From positions 7,068,001 to 7,132,000 of the forward strand of contig OX621256.1 of assembly GCA_951640165.1 (NCBI GenBank): a stretch of 64,000 nt of DNA, given 5' to 3'. The position numbers and the translations under genes were made by a program. Under the pieces are notes generated by a model. It ran no database searches, was not told the DNA's origin, and saw only the letters and a program-made list of their open reading frames with translations. Below are positions 1-9,790 of the stretch, one piece after another. Each line of letters starts with the position of its first letter. The stretch's first letter is position 1. The stretch is from Pseudoips prasinana (lineage: Eukaryota; Arthropoda; Insecta; Lepidoptera; Nolidae).

Positions 1-462
1 GACAATAGATCGCGGTTTGTCCTCTTGTGCGTACTTTCGGGGCCCAGCACGGTAAACGCCGTCCAAATCAGCTTCAGTTAAATCGATACCGATTTTTTTC
101 GCAGTAACAATAGCAATATGAGTTAGGTTCTCGTAATTTTTTTCAGCAATTCCTGTGATTTCCAGTTCGTTACGCATGCTGTGCTGCTCTTGATAACTAA
201 CTCTTTCTTGAAGTTCCGCTAACGAATGTTTAAGCATTGAGATCTCATTATCTTTGTCTTTCAATTGTTTACTAACTTCCTTGAATTTATTTTCCAGAAT
301 CGCAGATACGTTTGACAGTTGTAGACCAATATCTAAGTTTTGCTTCTTTAAGTCTTTCATTTCTTGTCTTAATTGAATTATTTCTTGTAAGAGGGATGGG
401 TTGTTGTAGTCCATTTCAGGAATATCTACGGACGATGTTTTAGTCCTACTACCACGTGTCAT
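1..462 (-). CDS. LINE ORF1 protein, N-terminal 154 codons (runs off left edge)
   Basis: This is an open minus-strand frame from an ATG at 462 to the window edge, with no stop in 154 codons. The N-terminus is basic and Ser/Thr rich. About residues 20-85 form a heptad-like stretch rich in Leu, Lys and Glu, predicted as coiled coil. It is followed by a block around VSYQEQHSMRNELEITGI and later a stretch ending VYRAGPRKYAQEDKPRSIV. That order (coiled coil, then an 'EQYSRRNNLEI-G' type motif, then 'HRxG...RPIVV') is what ORF1 proteins of L1/CR1-like non-LTR retrotransposons and baculovirus FP25K-like proteins show. Such ORF1 proteins bind the element RNA and act as nucleic-acid chaperones. ORF2 would lie to the left, outside the window. 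The frame is uninterrupted, so the copy may be fairly young. The LINE clade is not assigned. Confidence 0.75.
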   Translation of the reverse strand, partial: MTRGSRTKTSSVDIPEMDYNNPSLLQEIIQLRQEMKDLKKQNLDIGLQLSNVSAILENKFKEVSKQLKDKDNEISMLKHSLAELQERVSYQEQHSMRNELEITGIAEKNYENLTHIAIVTAKKIGIDLTEADLDGVYRAGPRKYAQEDKPRSIV

Positions 463-730
463 TTTCGCTATCGTCTATCTGCGTGCGTAAACTTGAATAG
501 GTACTTTAGCTCAATAGTATTCTTCATATAAATTCAATCAATGAAATTAGGCACTTCATACACTTATATAAGTTATGCATTTCATTTTGGATAAGAACAA
601 TAGTTAAAACTATGTAATCTGCAATATTTACGGGAGCGCGCGAAAATAACTGTTGCCATGCGGACGGCTGCGCGCGAGAGCTGGTTTACTTAATCAAATG
701 CTCGCCTAAATTAAAGGATTAGGCTCACTT
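463..730 (-). other. Probable 5' UTR of the left-edge LINE
   Basis: This sequence lies directly upstream (minus strand) of the ORF1 start. It includes a GC-rich block at about 630-690 (GGGAGCGCGCG, then GGACGGCTGCGCGCGAG) in otherwise AT-rich DNA, as expected for an internal LINE promoter. The outer boundary is not defined; I saw no second copy to compare with. Confidence 0.35.
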
Positions 731-944
731 CTTGAACGTTGCCATATCAAACCGGATATGAAATAATCTCTTAGTGAATCTGCATGTATTAACGGATGGT
801 GACAGTTGAATACACTTGTATACACCTTAGTGACAACATTGAGCCAAGGTTCGATACACTATATGGAAAGAACGTAAATGGCTGGTAAACTTTAAAAAAA
901 GGACAAAGATTATTAATATTAATAATTATTAATAAATAGGACAT

Positions 945-1065
945 CATTATAATAATCATCATCAGACTGATATCGTTCACTGCAGGACATAGGCCACGTT
1001 ATAGAAACATTTCTATGACGTTACCGTTTTGCCTACGCGCTTGGAATGAGGCCGGAACAGCTAAT
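945..1065 (-). repeat. RTE-type LINE tail fragment
   Basis: It begins with an ATC-rich microsatellite (aatcatcatcagactgatat) followed by CACTGCAGGACATAGGCC. That is the reverse complement of the usual 'GGCCTATGTCC(A/T)GCAGTG...GATGATGAT' end of lepidopteran RTE-like elements. It is a short fragment lying in the intron downstream of the 1192-1575 exon. Confidence 0.5.
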
Positions 1066-1191
1066 AAATAGAATGATGACTAGTAAACATTTAAAAATAA
1101 TCTGTGTCTATAAATTATAGTATAATAAACAATTATTTAAAAATAAATTGGAGCAGTAAGCTAAGGAAAAACGTATATTTCATACTCTTAC

Positions 1192-1575
1192 CGTTTCATA
1201 GTATCCTCATCGTCAATATGAATAAAGCTATCCGTGCCAGTAAAACTAGGATATGTAATAATTTCATCCCAATCGTCTTCGCTCAAATATTTCACTTGCA
1301 TATACGTTTGCCCATCATATTCTGGACCTTCCGTATTATCTGACACTACATTATTAGACTTTTCCAAATCTTCGAGTAAATACTGATGCTTTTTACTGAT
1401 TAAGTATTTCTTCTTCTTGTATTTGTTGACGACGACGTGTTTCTTGAATTTGCTTTTGTGGAACTTTTGCTTGAAGCCCTTTTTGGCGACGATATTGTGG
1501 TGGACGTCGTTCTCTGATATGTTTTGCGGGTAGATTGGAATTGGTTCGATTATCTCTTTACATTGGTTTTTGTTT
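1192..1575 (-). CDS. EGF/LamG extracellular protein: linker exon running into next LamG domain
   Basis: This is an internal exon. The acceptor is a pyrimidine-rich tract ending TTTCCAG at 1576-1577 and the donor is CG|GTAAGAG at 1191. Of the three frames only one is open, giving 127 codons between two split codons. The first base completes the Thr codon begun by the exon at 3407-3498, so the phase matches exactly. Residues 1-20 follow the preceding LamG domain and contain one Cys. About residues 30-60 are strongly basic (KKGFKQKFHKSKFKKH, then NKYKKKKYLISKK), a possible heparin or matrix-binding linker. The next part is acidic. The exon ends YPSFTGTDSFIHIDDED, which matches the usual opening strand of a laminin G domain (PxFxGxSF-hydrophobic-x-hydrophobic). 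The next exon lies off the left edge or was not recognised. Confidence 0.72.
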
Positions 1576-1723
1576 CTGGAAAGATTAAATAAATAAATTA
1601 TTATTAATGTTATTATTATGCTGGAATCCGCAAACCCATTTTCGCTTGACCACTATCTTATATACTTAATGGTAAGTGAAGATGGGTTTGAAGGTGGACC
1701 GCGCGTACCCATAAGATCCCTAT

Positions 1724-1900
1724 TCAGTTCACTCTAGCCTTGAATAAACCCATGTTGTATGAGTCTGAAAGTACGTCGTTCGGGAGGGCGTTCCACAGTT
1801 TATATGTATAGCCGTGCGTATTATGAAAGAGTAAGCAAAGCCCTTTGTACAGCATAATGGGATGTCAAAAACAAAGCTGTGGAGACCGTCCCGACGCCTG
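1724..1900 (-). pseudogene. LINE ORF2 C-terminal remnant
   Basis: The minus strand reads TYKLWNALPNDVLSDSYNMG and then LFKARVN followed by a stop at 1724-1726. 'LWN-LP-x-V-S-Y-x-FK-x-x-V' is the conserved C-terminal signature after the reverse transcriptase of Jockey/R1-like LINEs. Upstream the frame is shifted, so only the end of the ORF is legible. It lies in the intron between the 3407-3498 and 1192-1575 exons. Confidence 0.6.
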
Positions 1901-1954
1901 GTAGTCCGATGAAAAAAGGCTGTCGGTCTAGAGGTTAGTGTCCCTGATATAACT

Positions 1955-2130
1955 ATACGTAGTGAGTTCGATCTAAACCCAGGACAAATATTTGTGTGAT
2001 GAGCACGATTATTTGTTGTGACTTTTCTATAATATGTAGGTATTTAGAAATATATAACATACGTTTATCAGTAGTCTGGTTGCCATAGTACAGCCTCTAC
2101 CAGGTTGTTAGTTGTCCCAAGATATTTATT
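1955..2130 (+). repeat. tRNA-derived SINE fragment (family A)
   Basis: It contains a degraded B-box-like GAGTTCGATCTAAACCCAGG, then ATATTTGTGTGATGAGCACGA and the body end TCTGGTTGCCATAGTACAGC. All three blocks recur in the better copies at 33590-33835 and 12770-13005. The tRNA A-box half is missing or unreadable. Confidence 0.55.
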
Positions 2131-2139
2131 ATTATCTAT

Positions 2140-2452
2140 ACATATAATAAAATCGTAGGAAAGTCAAAACTGTACATAGAATATTTTTTTTAAAGAATAC
2201 TTGGGGCGTGATCTACAATCGATATCGAAACCAAAAATATAGGTTTTAGTATTTTTGTCTGTTTATCTGTTTGTCTGTATGTATGTCCGGGCTAAACTCA
2301 AAAAGGACCACATGGATTTAATTCAAATTTTGCATGAATATTACTAAGAGGTCGGGTCAACATATAGGCGACATATTATCACGCTATCATCTACGGGGGA
2401 GATAATTTATAAAGTTTAACGCTGGTAAAACCGCGGGGCACAGCTAGTTATT
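2140..2452 (-). repeat. CCGCGG-head dispersed repeat (LINE 3' end)
   Basis: Read on the minus strand it starts AACTAGCTGTGCCCCGCGG, passes TATGTTGACCCGACCTCTTA, and ends near the CGATTTTATTATATGTATAG tail. The same layout occurs at 4850-5165, 14240-14555, 26745-27055 and 53570-53895. I treat it as the 3' end of a non-LTR retrotransposon common in Lepidoptera; the autonomous partner is not visible. Confidence 0.7.
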
Positions 2453-2852
2453 GATAAAATATATACTAGGTGTTACCAAAAATTGTGGATGTAACTTTAG
2501 AAGTTTAATTTGTCCTTACGAAAGTTACAAAAATTACATTGAAACGCGTACAACCGCTACTTCAGCATCACAGCACAAACATAAGTAAATTTAAAGTATT
2601 CTATGTTCTTTTGTGAAGTCAAGCGAAGAAAGAAAGAGAGAGCGCGAGAGAGAGGATAGGAACCACGAGCTTGTTGTCATGGAATGAAACATGGAGGAAA
2701 TTATAAAACATTTTTCCATTTCGATAAAAAGTGTTTTCTAATTTTAGGTACATACGCCGTAACAGTGTTAAGATACTTTTAAACATCGAATGACTGCATA
2801 ATTTATACTTTAAGAAATATATACATGGCATTTGCGTCTGTTACAGACAATT

Positions 2853-3365
2853 TCATCGGCGCATTGTCTGAGAGACATTTTTTTGATGGCTAAACGAACC
2901 GATGCGAGAGCGACATAGCTTGCCACAGGCCTGACAAGAGAAGTTTGCGGTGGTTGGTGCCGAGCCGCTTTCATGTTGCTTCTGTCTCTTATCAGCAAGT
3001 ACTCCGAACCAGGCTTCGTCACAGATCTGACGCCCTTCACTACACGTTTGCGCCATTCAACTCTATTTTCAGCGAGCTTTTCCCAGCTACAGTGGTCAAT
3101 TTTAAAAGCGGCCATATCCCGCGTCGTCTTTAAAGCGAAGCAGAGGTCTACCGACATCGCGCTTCGCATTAGCTACCGCACCCAACAGAACACATCGTGG
3201 TACCTATTCGAGTGGGTTCCATTCTGTGCACATGCCCCAACCAAGTAAACGCTTCTGTTTAAGAAACGCTGTCAGGCTAAGTAGCTGTGCTATTTCTAAA
3301 ACTCTCTCGTTAGTGACCCTACCTTGCCATGTAATGCCCAAGATCTTAGAAAAGGCCATTATCGA
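2853..3365 (-). pseudogene. LINE ORF2 C-terminal remnant with terminal zinc finger
   Basis: Successive frames on the minus strand give the tail of a LINE reverse transcriptase ORF: ILGITWQGRVTNERVLEIA, then a region like 'LGWGHVHRME-RI', then DMAAFKIDHCSWEKLAENR (the usual 'W-x-x-LAxDRxxWR' block). It closes with a C2H2-like finger, CQACGKLCRSRIGSFSHQ. This order is characteristic of endonuclease/reverse-transcriptase LINEs that end in a single zinc finger. Frame changes and stops near 3170-3200 show it is dead. It sits in the intron between exons 3407-3498 and 1192-1575. Confidence 0.65.
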
Positions 3366-3406
3366 TCTAAGAAAAAAATAAAGAAATATATATAATATAT
3401 ACTAAC

Positions 3407-3498
3407 GTGCAATTGTTGTCAGCATCATCGCAGTTGTCAACGTTGAGTCCTCCTAGCGCTGCAGACACAATTGATAACTCCTCGTCGTTTATAATTAA
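3407..3498 (-). CDS. EGF/LamG extracellular protein: exon closing the LamG domain
   Basis: This is a short internal exon (92 bp: 30 codons plus two bases). The acceptor is TTGTATTGTTACAG at 3499 and the donor is GCAC|GTTAGT at 3406. It begins in phase 0, exactly as left by the exon at 4440-4665, and leaves two bases that the exon at 1575 completes. The product begins LIINDEELSIVSAALGGL and then has NVDNC, which supplies the second cysteine of the pair that closes a laminin G domain (the first is the GC of NGCVSQ in the preceding exon). I found this exon because the phases of its neighbours required it, which supports the three-exon model. Confidence 0.75.
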
Positions 3499-3735
3499 CT
3501 GTAACAATACAATAATCAAATTTAAACGTAATAATACTGTATGTGTGGCCTCTATATGACATAAGTTTACAACCGCCATCTAGTAACAGATAAGAGAGTT
3601 ACGACAGACGAATAGCGTCTTTCCTAAACTAGTTACTTGTTACGAATGCCATCTCTTAGTTATGAATGGAACCATAATTGGAGCGCCCAGAGGCAATCGA
3701 TATAATTAACGGTTCGGGATAAGAGGATTGTGAGT

Positions 3736-3995
3736 ATCATCATCATCATCATCATATCAGCCGAAAGACGCCCAATATTGGACAAAAACCTCTCCCAAAG
3801 ATCTCCACAATTGCTTGTGCTATCCGCATCCAGCGACTTTCAGTGACCGATGATCGGTCCACCACGCTGTGCGTAGGCAGGCCCCCTACTAGGTCCGGTC
3901 TGTGGTCGCCACTCGAGAACCTTTCTGCCCCAGCGGCCGTCAGATCTACGATCTATGTGCCCTGCCGTCTGCCACTTCAGCTTGGCAATTCTTCA
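3736..3995 (-). pseudogene. RTE-type LINE ORF2 tail, minus strand
   Basis: (ATC)n at 3737-3756 is followed by the reverse complement of the RTE C-terminal coding block seen at 15290-15730: 'FGxxFVQ', 'RWMR-AQ', 'GRPPTRW-DDL', 'WRP-SR' and 'KWQ-AGH' are recognisable in pieces. GGCAGGCCCCCTAC is shared with 15577-15590. The frame is broken several times. Confidence 0.6.
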
Positions 3996-3999
3996 GGCT

Positions 4000-4439
4000 A
4001 CGTCGGTTATGTGAGTATAAATAATACCTAGTTATGTGAATAGTAAGCGGGCAACACGTAACTAGACGGCTAGAGGACACGTTCGCTTCTAATGTCCGGT
4101 GAATCAGTGAAAGCTTCCTAGGCTAACCGTGAACACTCACACTTTAGCATTATACAAGGTGTTACATAAATTACGTTAACATAACTCAAGGAGCCTTATT
4201 CGTATATGGAACTGACAAGAATATCAAGTTGCAAAATAACACAAACAATTTTAACTTCCCTTACAAAAACGTCGATAAGCTGACGCGTTTTGTATAAAAA
4301 GCGAAAATTTTAATTTGACGTACCTATTTCACAAAACTCCTATTCTGTAACTTGTTGGAAGATTACGCTCCTTATATATTTTGCATTAACACTTTATCAC
4401 ATAATTTCGGGGCAAGAAGACATTGTTTGTTTTGCTCAC
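4000..4439. other. Intron without recognised gene
   Basis: This lies between the RTE remnant and the LamG exon. It contains one 'GTGTTACATAAATTACGTTAAC...AACTCAAGGAGCC' block (about 4160-4195) that is loosely repeated at 55165-55205. Nothing else was recognised. Confidence 0.4.
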
Positions 4440-4665
4440 CTGTGACACGCATCCGTTGAACGACGTAGACAGTGCTAACCTCGCTGGTAGTGGGTGTGGG
4501 GCGCCACCTAGCAGCAGTGGCTGTCTCAACGCCAACCTTCTTCTGGCGCCCCGTGAGGTCACAGCTCTAGTGGGTCCGGCGCCCCGCACGCGTAATGTAG
4601 CCCGGCGTCCAGCCCGGGAGACTGATATGGAGTGCCATTTGTTGGCTTCTATTGGGTAAGCTGAC
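4440..4665 (-). CDS. EGF/LamG extracellular protein: second half of a laminin G domain
   Basis: This is an internal exon of 226 bp. The acceptor is CCTTTCAG at 4666 (a second AG at 4661 is an alternative) and the donor is TCACAG|GTGAGC at 4439. The first base completes a codon, then come 75 codons ending in phase 0. The product starts SAYPIEANKWHSISVSRAGR, has LRQPLLLGG and ends FNGCVSQ. 'PI-x-WHSI-x-V-SRxGR', the 'L-LGG-P' strand and 'F-GC' are hallmark positions of LamG domains in agrin, perlecan, pikachurin and eyes shut, which bind dystroglycan, heparan sulfate or matrix partners outside the cell. The exon is GC- and CpG-rich (Arg/Ala codons) against an AT-rich surrounding. The exon with the first half of the domain (entering phase 0, leaving two bases) was not found. 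Confidence 0.8.
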
Positions 4666-4849
4666 CTGAAAGGGTTAAATATTTCCTTTAACAACATTGT
4701 AAAAGTTATTACACAGAGAAAAACAGTTAAAGGTGTTTGTGGGTCTGTAAAGACTCTTGTGAGTTTGATCCTCACCCAGGACATATCTTTGTGTAATGAA
4801 CACGATTATTACACACGATTATACGGTCGGTGTTAGGGTGTAATTTATC

Positions 4850-5165
4850 TATAACTAGCTGTGCCCCGCGGTTTTACTCGCGTTAAATTTTATAAATTAT
4901 CACAGCTCGTCCCCCGTAAGCGATAACGTGATAATATGTAGCCTATATGTTGACCCGACCTGTTGGTAATATTCATGCAAAATTTGAAGTAAATCCATGC
5001 CGTACTTTTGAGTTTAGCCCGGGCATACTTACAGACAAACAGACACACAGATAAAAATTCTAAAAACTATATTTTTGGCTTCGATATCGATTGTAGATCA
5101 CGCCCCAAGTATTCTTTTTAAAATTTATTCAATGTACAGTTTTAACTTTTCTACAATTTTATTGT
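4850..5165 (+). repeat. CCGCGG-head dispersed repeat (LINE 3' end)
   Basis: It starts AACTAGCTGTGCCCCGCGG and runs through the 'CGATATCGATTGTAGATCACG' region to the TTTTATTGTATGTATAGATA end. A second, truncated head (AGTTGTGCCCCGCGG) follows at 5303, just downstream of a SINE body end at about 5215-5290. Confidence 0.7.
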
Positions 5166-5349
5166 ATGTATAGATATGTTGATATGTAATATATAATTAA
5201 GTATGTTAATCAATTGTCTGGTTGCCATAGTACAGGCTTAGCCAAGTTTGGGATCAGACGGCAGTATGTTAGTCGTCCTAAGATATTTATTTATTTAAAC
5301 CTAGTTGTGCCCCGCGGCTATACCCGCGTTAAACTGTGTAATTTACAGC

Positions 5350-6480
5350 CTATGTGTTAAGGCGACGTCGTAGTTGAAAACTCAGTAAGAAGCCCCTTTT
5401 TCTTCTTACGAATCTCACGTTTCGTAATAGATACCAAACTAAGAAAAATACAGTAGGAAGCGAAGAATATGAATAAAATAATGAACCGAGTAGATTTCCA
5501 AAACAACAAAGGTCTAAAGCAAAAAAAAAATATGTGAGTTGACCTAAGATTAAAAATTTTCAGCTTCTATTTCTCCATATTTTAAGCGACAACAGCATAT
5601 TTTTTTTTAAGAAGTGTGTACCTTATATAGTGTCTAAAAGAATAGACCGTTTATTTTATAATTTTGCTCTTTATTTTTTACAAAATTAAATAAAAACCTT
5701 AAATATAAATTGACTTCAGCGTCTGCATTTACAGACGACCGCCCTTCGTTACGCAAAGTTCGACCTTATTAACCGAGTGACAAGAACAAATGTCGGAACG
5801 ACTTGTACTTTCAGTTCGCGTTCAGGCGCTGCCCCGGGACGTGGTTTCTGCGTCGCTCTGATCGCCGAACAACTTAATAAAAATTTCAATAAATATAAGA
5901 CAGAAATTACTTTATCCAGAGTAGCTATTATTTTTTTGTAGTATTAGGTAGGTTTTAAGATTTTTTGTGAACTGTTTTTTACATTTTTAGAAGTAATTGT
6001 TTTTGTGAAAATGGGAAATAAACGTCATAGATTACTTAGTTAAATTGGGACAAGGAAACGTCAAACACGTCAACGAAATGACCGAAAATATTTTTCTCTA
6101 ATAGCACTTAAACTCTTTAGTAATAAAGTCCATAATAGTGAAGTCTGCGCTAGTAGGTGGCCGGCAGTACATAGTGTATAGGATTGAACAGTAGAACAAT
6201 ATTGACGGAATCGTTGGTCTAGCTTGTTTTGTAACCATACATCGTGGATAAATTGAAAGTTTTTTATTTTTAATTATTAGAAATTTAGAAGGTCTTGTAG
6301 TAGACAGAAAGGCGGTGGAGAGACAAACAGTTTTACAGAGAGACAGCTGTGAATGGTTAGAGCTGAGGAAAAATTTACTCACCGCTTCAAATTTTGGAAG
6401 GGGTGTTAAAAGTAAAAAGGTCCTGTTTAGTAAAGGTATTTTGTACAAAAAGAATAAAAACTATAATTTAAGAATTAGTT
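5350..6480. other. Unassigned stretch, possibly part of a larger element
   Basis: No gene is recognised. A GC-richer block lies at about 5710-5875. At 6011 a plus-strand ATG opens ten codons (MGNKRHRLLS) before a stop and then continues Arg-rich in the same frame, which could be the basic start of a decayed mobile-element ORF. The stretch abuts the motif cluster at 6491-7698. Confidence 0.3.
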
Positions 6481-6490
6481 TTTAAGAGTC

Positions 6491-7698
6491 CACTGAAATG
6501 AAAAGTGTCTAGCGAATTGATATAAATGACCACCAAAATGATAGACTGTGCACCGGAATGAAATGAATCCTCCGAAATGATACAGCTAAGAACTACCGTG
6601 CCGCGCAGCCAGGGTTCTGTACTTTGTTAGGTTTGATTTCCACAAATTTTAGATAAACACTGAGACAGGACAGTACACAGTTATTTTAATATTATCTTTA
6701 ATATTCAGATATTACAGTTAGTATTATTACATATATCATTCTTTGAGGTTACAATAACCTCAAAATATGATATTAATGTCATGTTTATTAATGTAATGTA
6801 ATGTTTATTGTTTTTACCACAACACGTCTTTACTATAATTATTATAAACATCAGTCTTCTTTAATAAGTTTAATCATAGATTTATTTGTTATATCTTGTA
6901 AAATTTAGAAATTTTGTAATCATATCAAATATTATTTACACATAATAAATGACATAAAAATAAAGGTAAGTAACTTACTTATAATGAAGGTAAACCCTCG
7001 AAATAATTTTTATGTAGACAAATAGTAGATATAAAAATCTACACTGTGGTGACTCTCACACTCATCACATTATAGTTGAGCTGAACAAATGTGAATCAAA
7101 AGTATATACATATACTTACTACATAGATATATGTTTATATTATATATCTTAAACACAAATATTACACAACAAATACACCCGAATAATTAAAAAAAAAATA
7201 AAAATAATACATTACAAAACTATGACTTTGTATTTGACACAAGGGTCTCTAAAACTTTATGGTTTTATCATTTCGGAGATACATTTAATTTTGGTGGACT
7301 GTAATTGGTATATATGTCCACCGAATCCACTGAAATGATAACACTGAGATGATAAAATAGAGGTTAGTTCTATATTTAACTCCGAAATAAATTATTAAAA
7401 AAATATGAACTCTACTCAAACAAAACAGTACTTACGGCGAAGTTAATACATAATTTTGAAACAAATTAAACGAATCTAGCACGAGTTATAACAGCCACCG
7501 AAATGAAACTATTTTTGTCCCCATATCACTGAAATGATAAACTTACCTTTTTGGTGGGAAACCGCAAGACATTGGGACCAGTGCGTTTATGCCGAGATCT
7601 TGAGTCGGACTGATCCGAAGTGAGGAAAGTTGACAGAGGCGTAACAAGGAAATGTTGACGTGGCTATTCTACTAAACCTTACTGTCCTCTGAAATTAT
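6491..7698. repeat. Cluster of dispersed CCACYGAAATGATA motifs
   Basis: About ten degenerate copies of a 14-nt motif occur here: 6491, 6531, 6551, 6570, 7266 (reverse strand), 7327, 7342, 7495, 7526 and 7686, mostly on the plus strand. Half-motifs such as TCCACCAAAAT (7289-7299, reverse) lie among them. Copies are absent from the flanking kilobases I read. Spacing is irregular, so this is not a tandem satellite; subterminal repeats of a transposon are one explanation. Confidence 0.5.
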
Positions 7699-8117
7699 AA
7701 CTTTTTTCCAGGCAAAAGTTGGCTGCCTGTCAAATCCATGAGAAAGAAGATAAACAAACAAAAATAGTTTTATTTGATCGAATATATTATAATTTAATGA
7801 TAACAAAATCGATTTAAGTCCATATTACGAATTTATTTGCAGGGGAAGGTATTTTATGAGAGGAATTGGGTTCAGGACAGGCCATCGTGATGATAAAATA
7901 ACACTTTGTAATTTTTTCTTCGGTGTATAGTACATTCGTATGTAGGGAGTACATTCGTTGTTGAGAAAAAATGTGTAAAATAAAAAATCTGCACATTGCA
8001 CTACCATTCTCAGGTTTGACGTGTATTTTTTTTGGTTGGGCAATTCACCCATATGATCCCGCTGGTATATACAAACCTATAGTGCACACATGTTGACAAG
8101 TTGCACCAATGAATAGT

Positions 8118-8256
8118 AGAGACGGCAGCACATCCAGCTACCCCAATCTGTCAAATTTCTTTCATAGATTTTCAACTTTATCGCAAAAGCATAAAGTTCA
8201 CTTTCAATTGGGGAAATTTGACAGATTGGGGTAGCTTGATGTGTTGGCGTCTGTAC
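8118..8256. mobile_element. MITE family E, copy 1
   Basis: This is a foldback element with about 45-bp terminal inverted repeats (CAGACGCCAGCACATCCAGC... and its complement) around an AT-rich core, TTTTCAACTTTATC. The left end is slightly diverged (AGAGACGGCAGC) while the right end is canonical (GTTGGCGTCTG|TAC). Ends flanked by TA suggest a Tc1/mariner-type target site. Five more copies are in the window. Confidence 0.8.
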
Positions 8257-8932
8257 GAAAGATAGGATAAGCATGTAAATAAAAGAGATTGACTCACGCT
8301 ATAGTAGGGAATAACCATTCAGGGACGATGAAACAGACAAGGAGAACAACCAGTCTAATAATATACTATGGATTACGGAAGACGTAAATAATATAGCATG
8401 CAATAAGGATGTCTCTTTCAGTGCAGGTATCAGAATACACGATGAAGAAGAGTTAACGGTTCTTAATTTCGCAGATTTTGAAATAATTATGAAATTCAAA
8501 CATATTTTTTTAATACTAACTTTTTAAAAAATCCGTTAAGGAGCTACGACGCCACAGACATACACTCAGATACACACGTTAAACTTACCACACCTATCTA
8601 TTAGTTTCTGTTTTAAAAATTATTGATCGGTAAAACGATTGTATCATTTACTTATTTTCCACCTATTTTTTAACTCCTGACACAAAACAAGGTGTTATAA
8701 GTTTAACGTGTATTCTGTGTGCCTGTCTGGGGCATCGCAGCTTCTAAAGCGATCTACCATTTAAAATGCATTTATTTCATCTGATAGTTAGTTTAATTGG
8801 GAAGGACATTTCATGAAAATTGGTCTTGCCGTTCGAAAGTTGCAGCCCTTAGGTTATTTGTAATTGTTAATCTTAAATTTACATTACATATTAGATCAGT
8901 TGTATAATGTAAAAAAATGCAAACATTGTAAA

Positions 8933-9214
8933 TTAAATGAAGCGTATGCAAAACCTGAAAGAGGTTATACCATTTAATAGATATAAAATATATTGTGGGT
9001 GTGTACGTTGTGGGTCGGGTCGTTTCCTTCCCTCTAATTTGGCGAAGGAGGCGATGGCTGGCTCATACGTCATACTCGTGAACGGGTGCTGCTTGCGGTA
9101 ACTGATCGAAATGCTGTTGGGGTACTCATATTTTTTTCGCCTCCGGTAGACTTCGTGTGACTTGTTAATTTTGTAAATGTTCGCGGATGCACCCACCATT
9201 TTATCGTCTAACAA
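8933..9214 (-). CDS. Hypothetical ORF, 93 codons, doubtful
   Basis: The minus frame begins MLDDKMVGASANIYKINKSH and includes RRRKKYEYPNSISISYRKQ. The first 70 codons have a higher GC content than the surroundings and a protein-like composition (Lys/Arg/Tyr/Ser). The last 20 look like noncoding sequence read through. I do not recognise the family, no splice site is convincing, and it has no second copy here. It could be a gene fragment or a chance ORF. Confidence 0.2.
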   Translation of the reverse strand: MLDDKMVGASANIYKINKSHEVYRRRKKYEYPNSISISYRKQHPFTSMTYEPAIASFAKLEGRKRPDPQRTHPQYILYLLNGITSFRFCIRFI

Positions 9215-9396
9215 GTGGATATTCTAAGTGCTTGAGTGAAATTGAATGGTATTGCTTATTTATTTTATTATGATTCACTGGATGACAACGGTTCTGTGCG
9301 TGCATTAGCCTACATAACAACTAATCACAATATAAGTAAAATAATAATGACATAAAAAAAAACGTAAACTGAAAGCAAAAGAAGACGAAAAAAGCA

Positions 9397-9790
9397 AGCC
9401 CGGAGTTTCTTTGTGGCTTTCTTCTCTGGGTGGTCCACCTAGGTAGCTAGAGAAAGCCGAAAGCTAGCTAGGGTAGGTTCCTCAGCGGCGAGGATCGCTT
9501 TGGCCCATTAACGCATGATCGGTAATCCCCTCATTTGCAATTTCGTCTTTTTGCCTTCCATTCTTTAATTTTAATATGGTAGAACTAAATTTCAAAATAA
9601 AAGATTAGTAACTTGTTATTTATTTAAGAATTTCAGAATATATATGTGATATAACAAACCGCACGGACGGACTAATATTTTTTTTTTTTTTTAACTTTTA
9701 TACTATCCTCTATGTTTGCTGCATTGTGAGCTTGACAAGTACAAGTGTATGTTAATACCCAAGTGTTGAATAAATTTCATTTAATTTCAT
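9397..9790 (+). repeat. Retroelement 3' region, family L, copy 1
   Basis: It is marked by CCACCTAGGTAGCTAGAGAA, GCGGCGAGGATCGCTTTGGC and the end block ACAAGTGTATGTTAATACCC followed by GAATAAATTTCATT. The same order appears at 27230-27590 (second half), 39640-40085 and, reversed, 33970-34160. The AATAAA-like end and shared terminus suggest the 3' UTR of a retrotransposon. Confidence 0.6.

Noticed and set aside
1104..1343. Plus-strand ORF of 79 codons over the linker exon
   Set aside because: Opposite strand of a phase-matched exon; no domain of its own.
4423..4659. Plus-strand ORF of 78 codons opposite the LamG exon
   Set aside because: Shadow of the GC-rich minus-strand exon, which has splice sites and a recognisable domain.
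6098..6448. 116-codon minus-strand ORF
   Set aside because: Hydrophobic, AT-driven composition and no domain or splice signals; likely chance.
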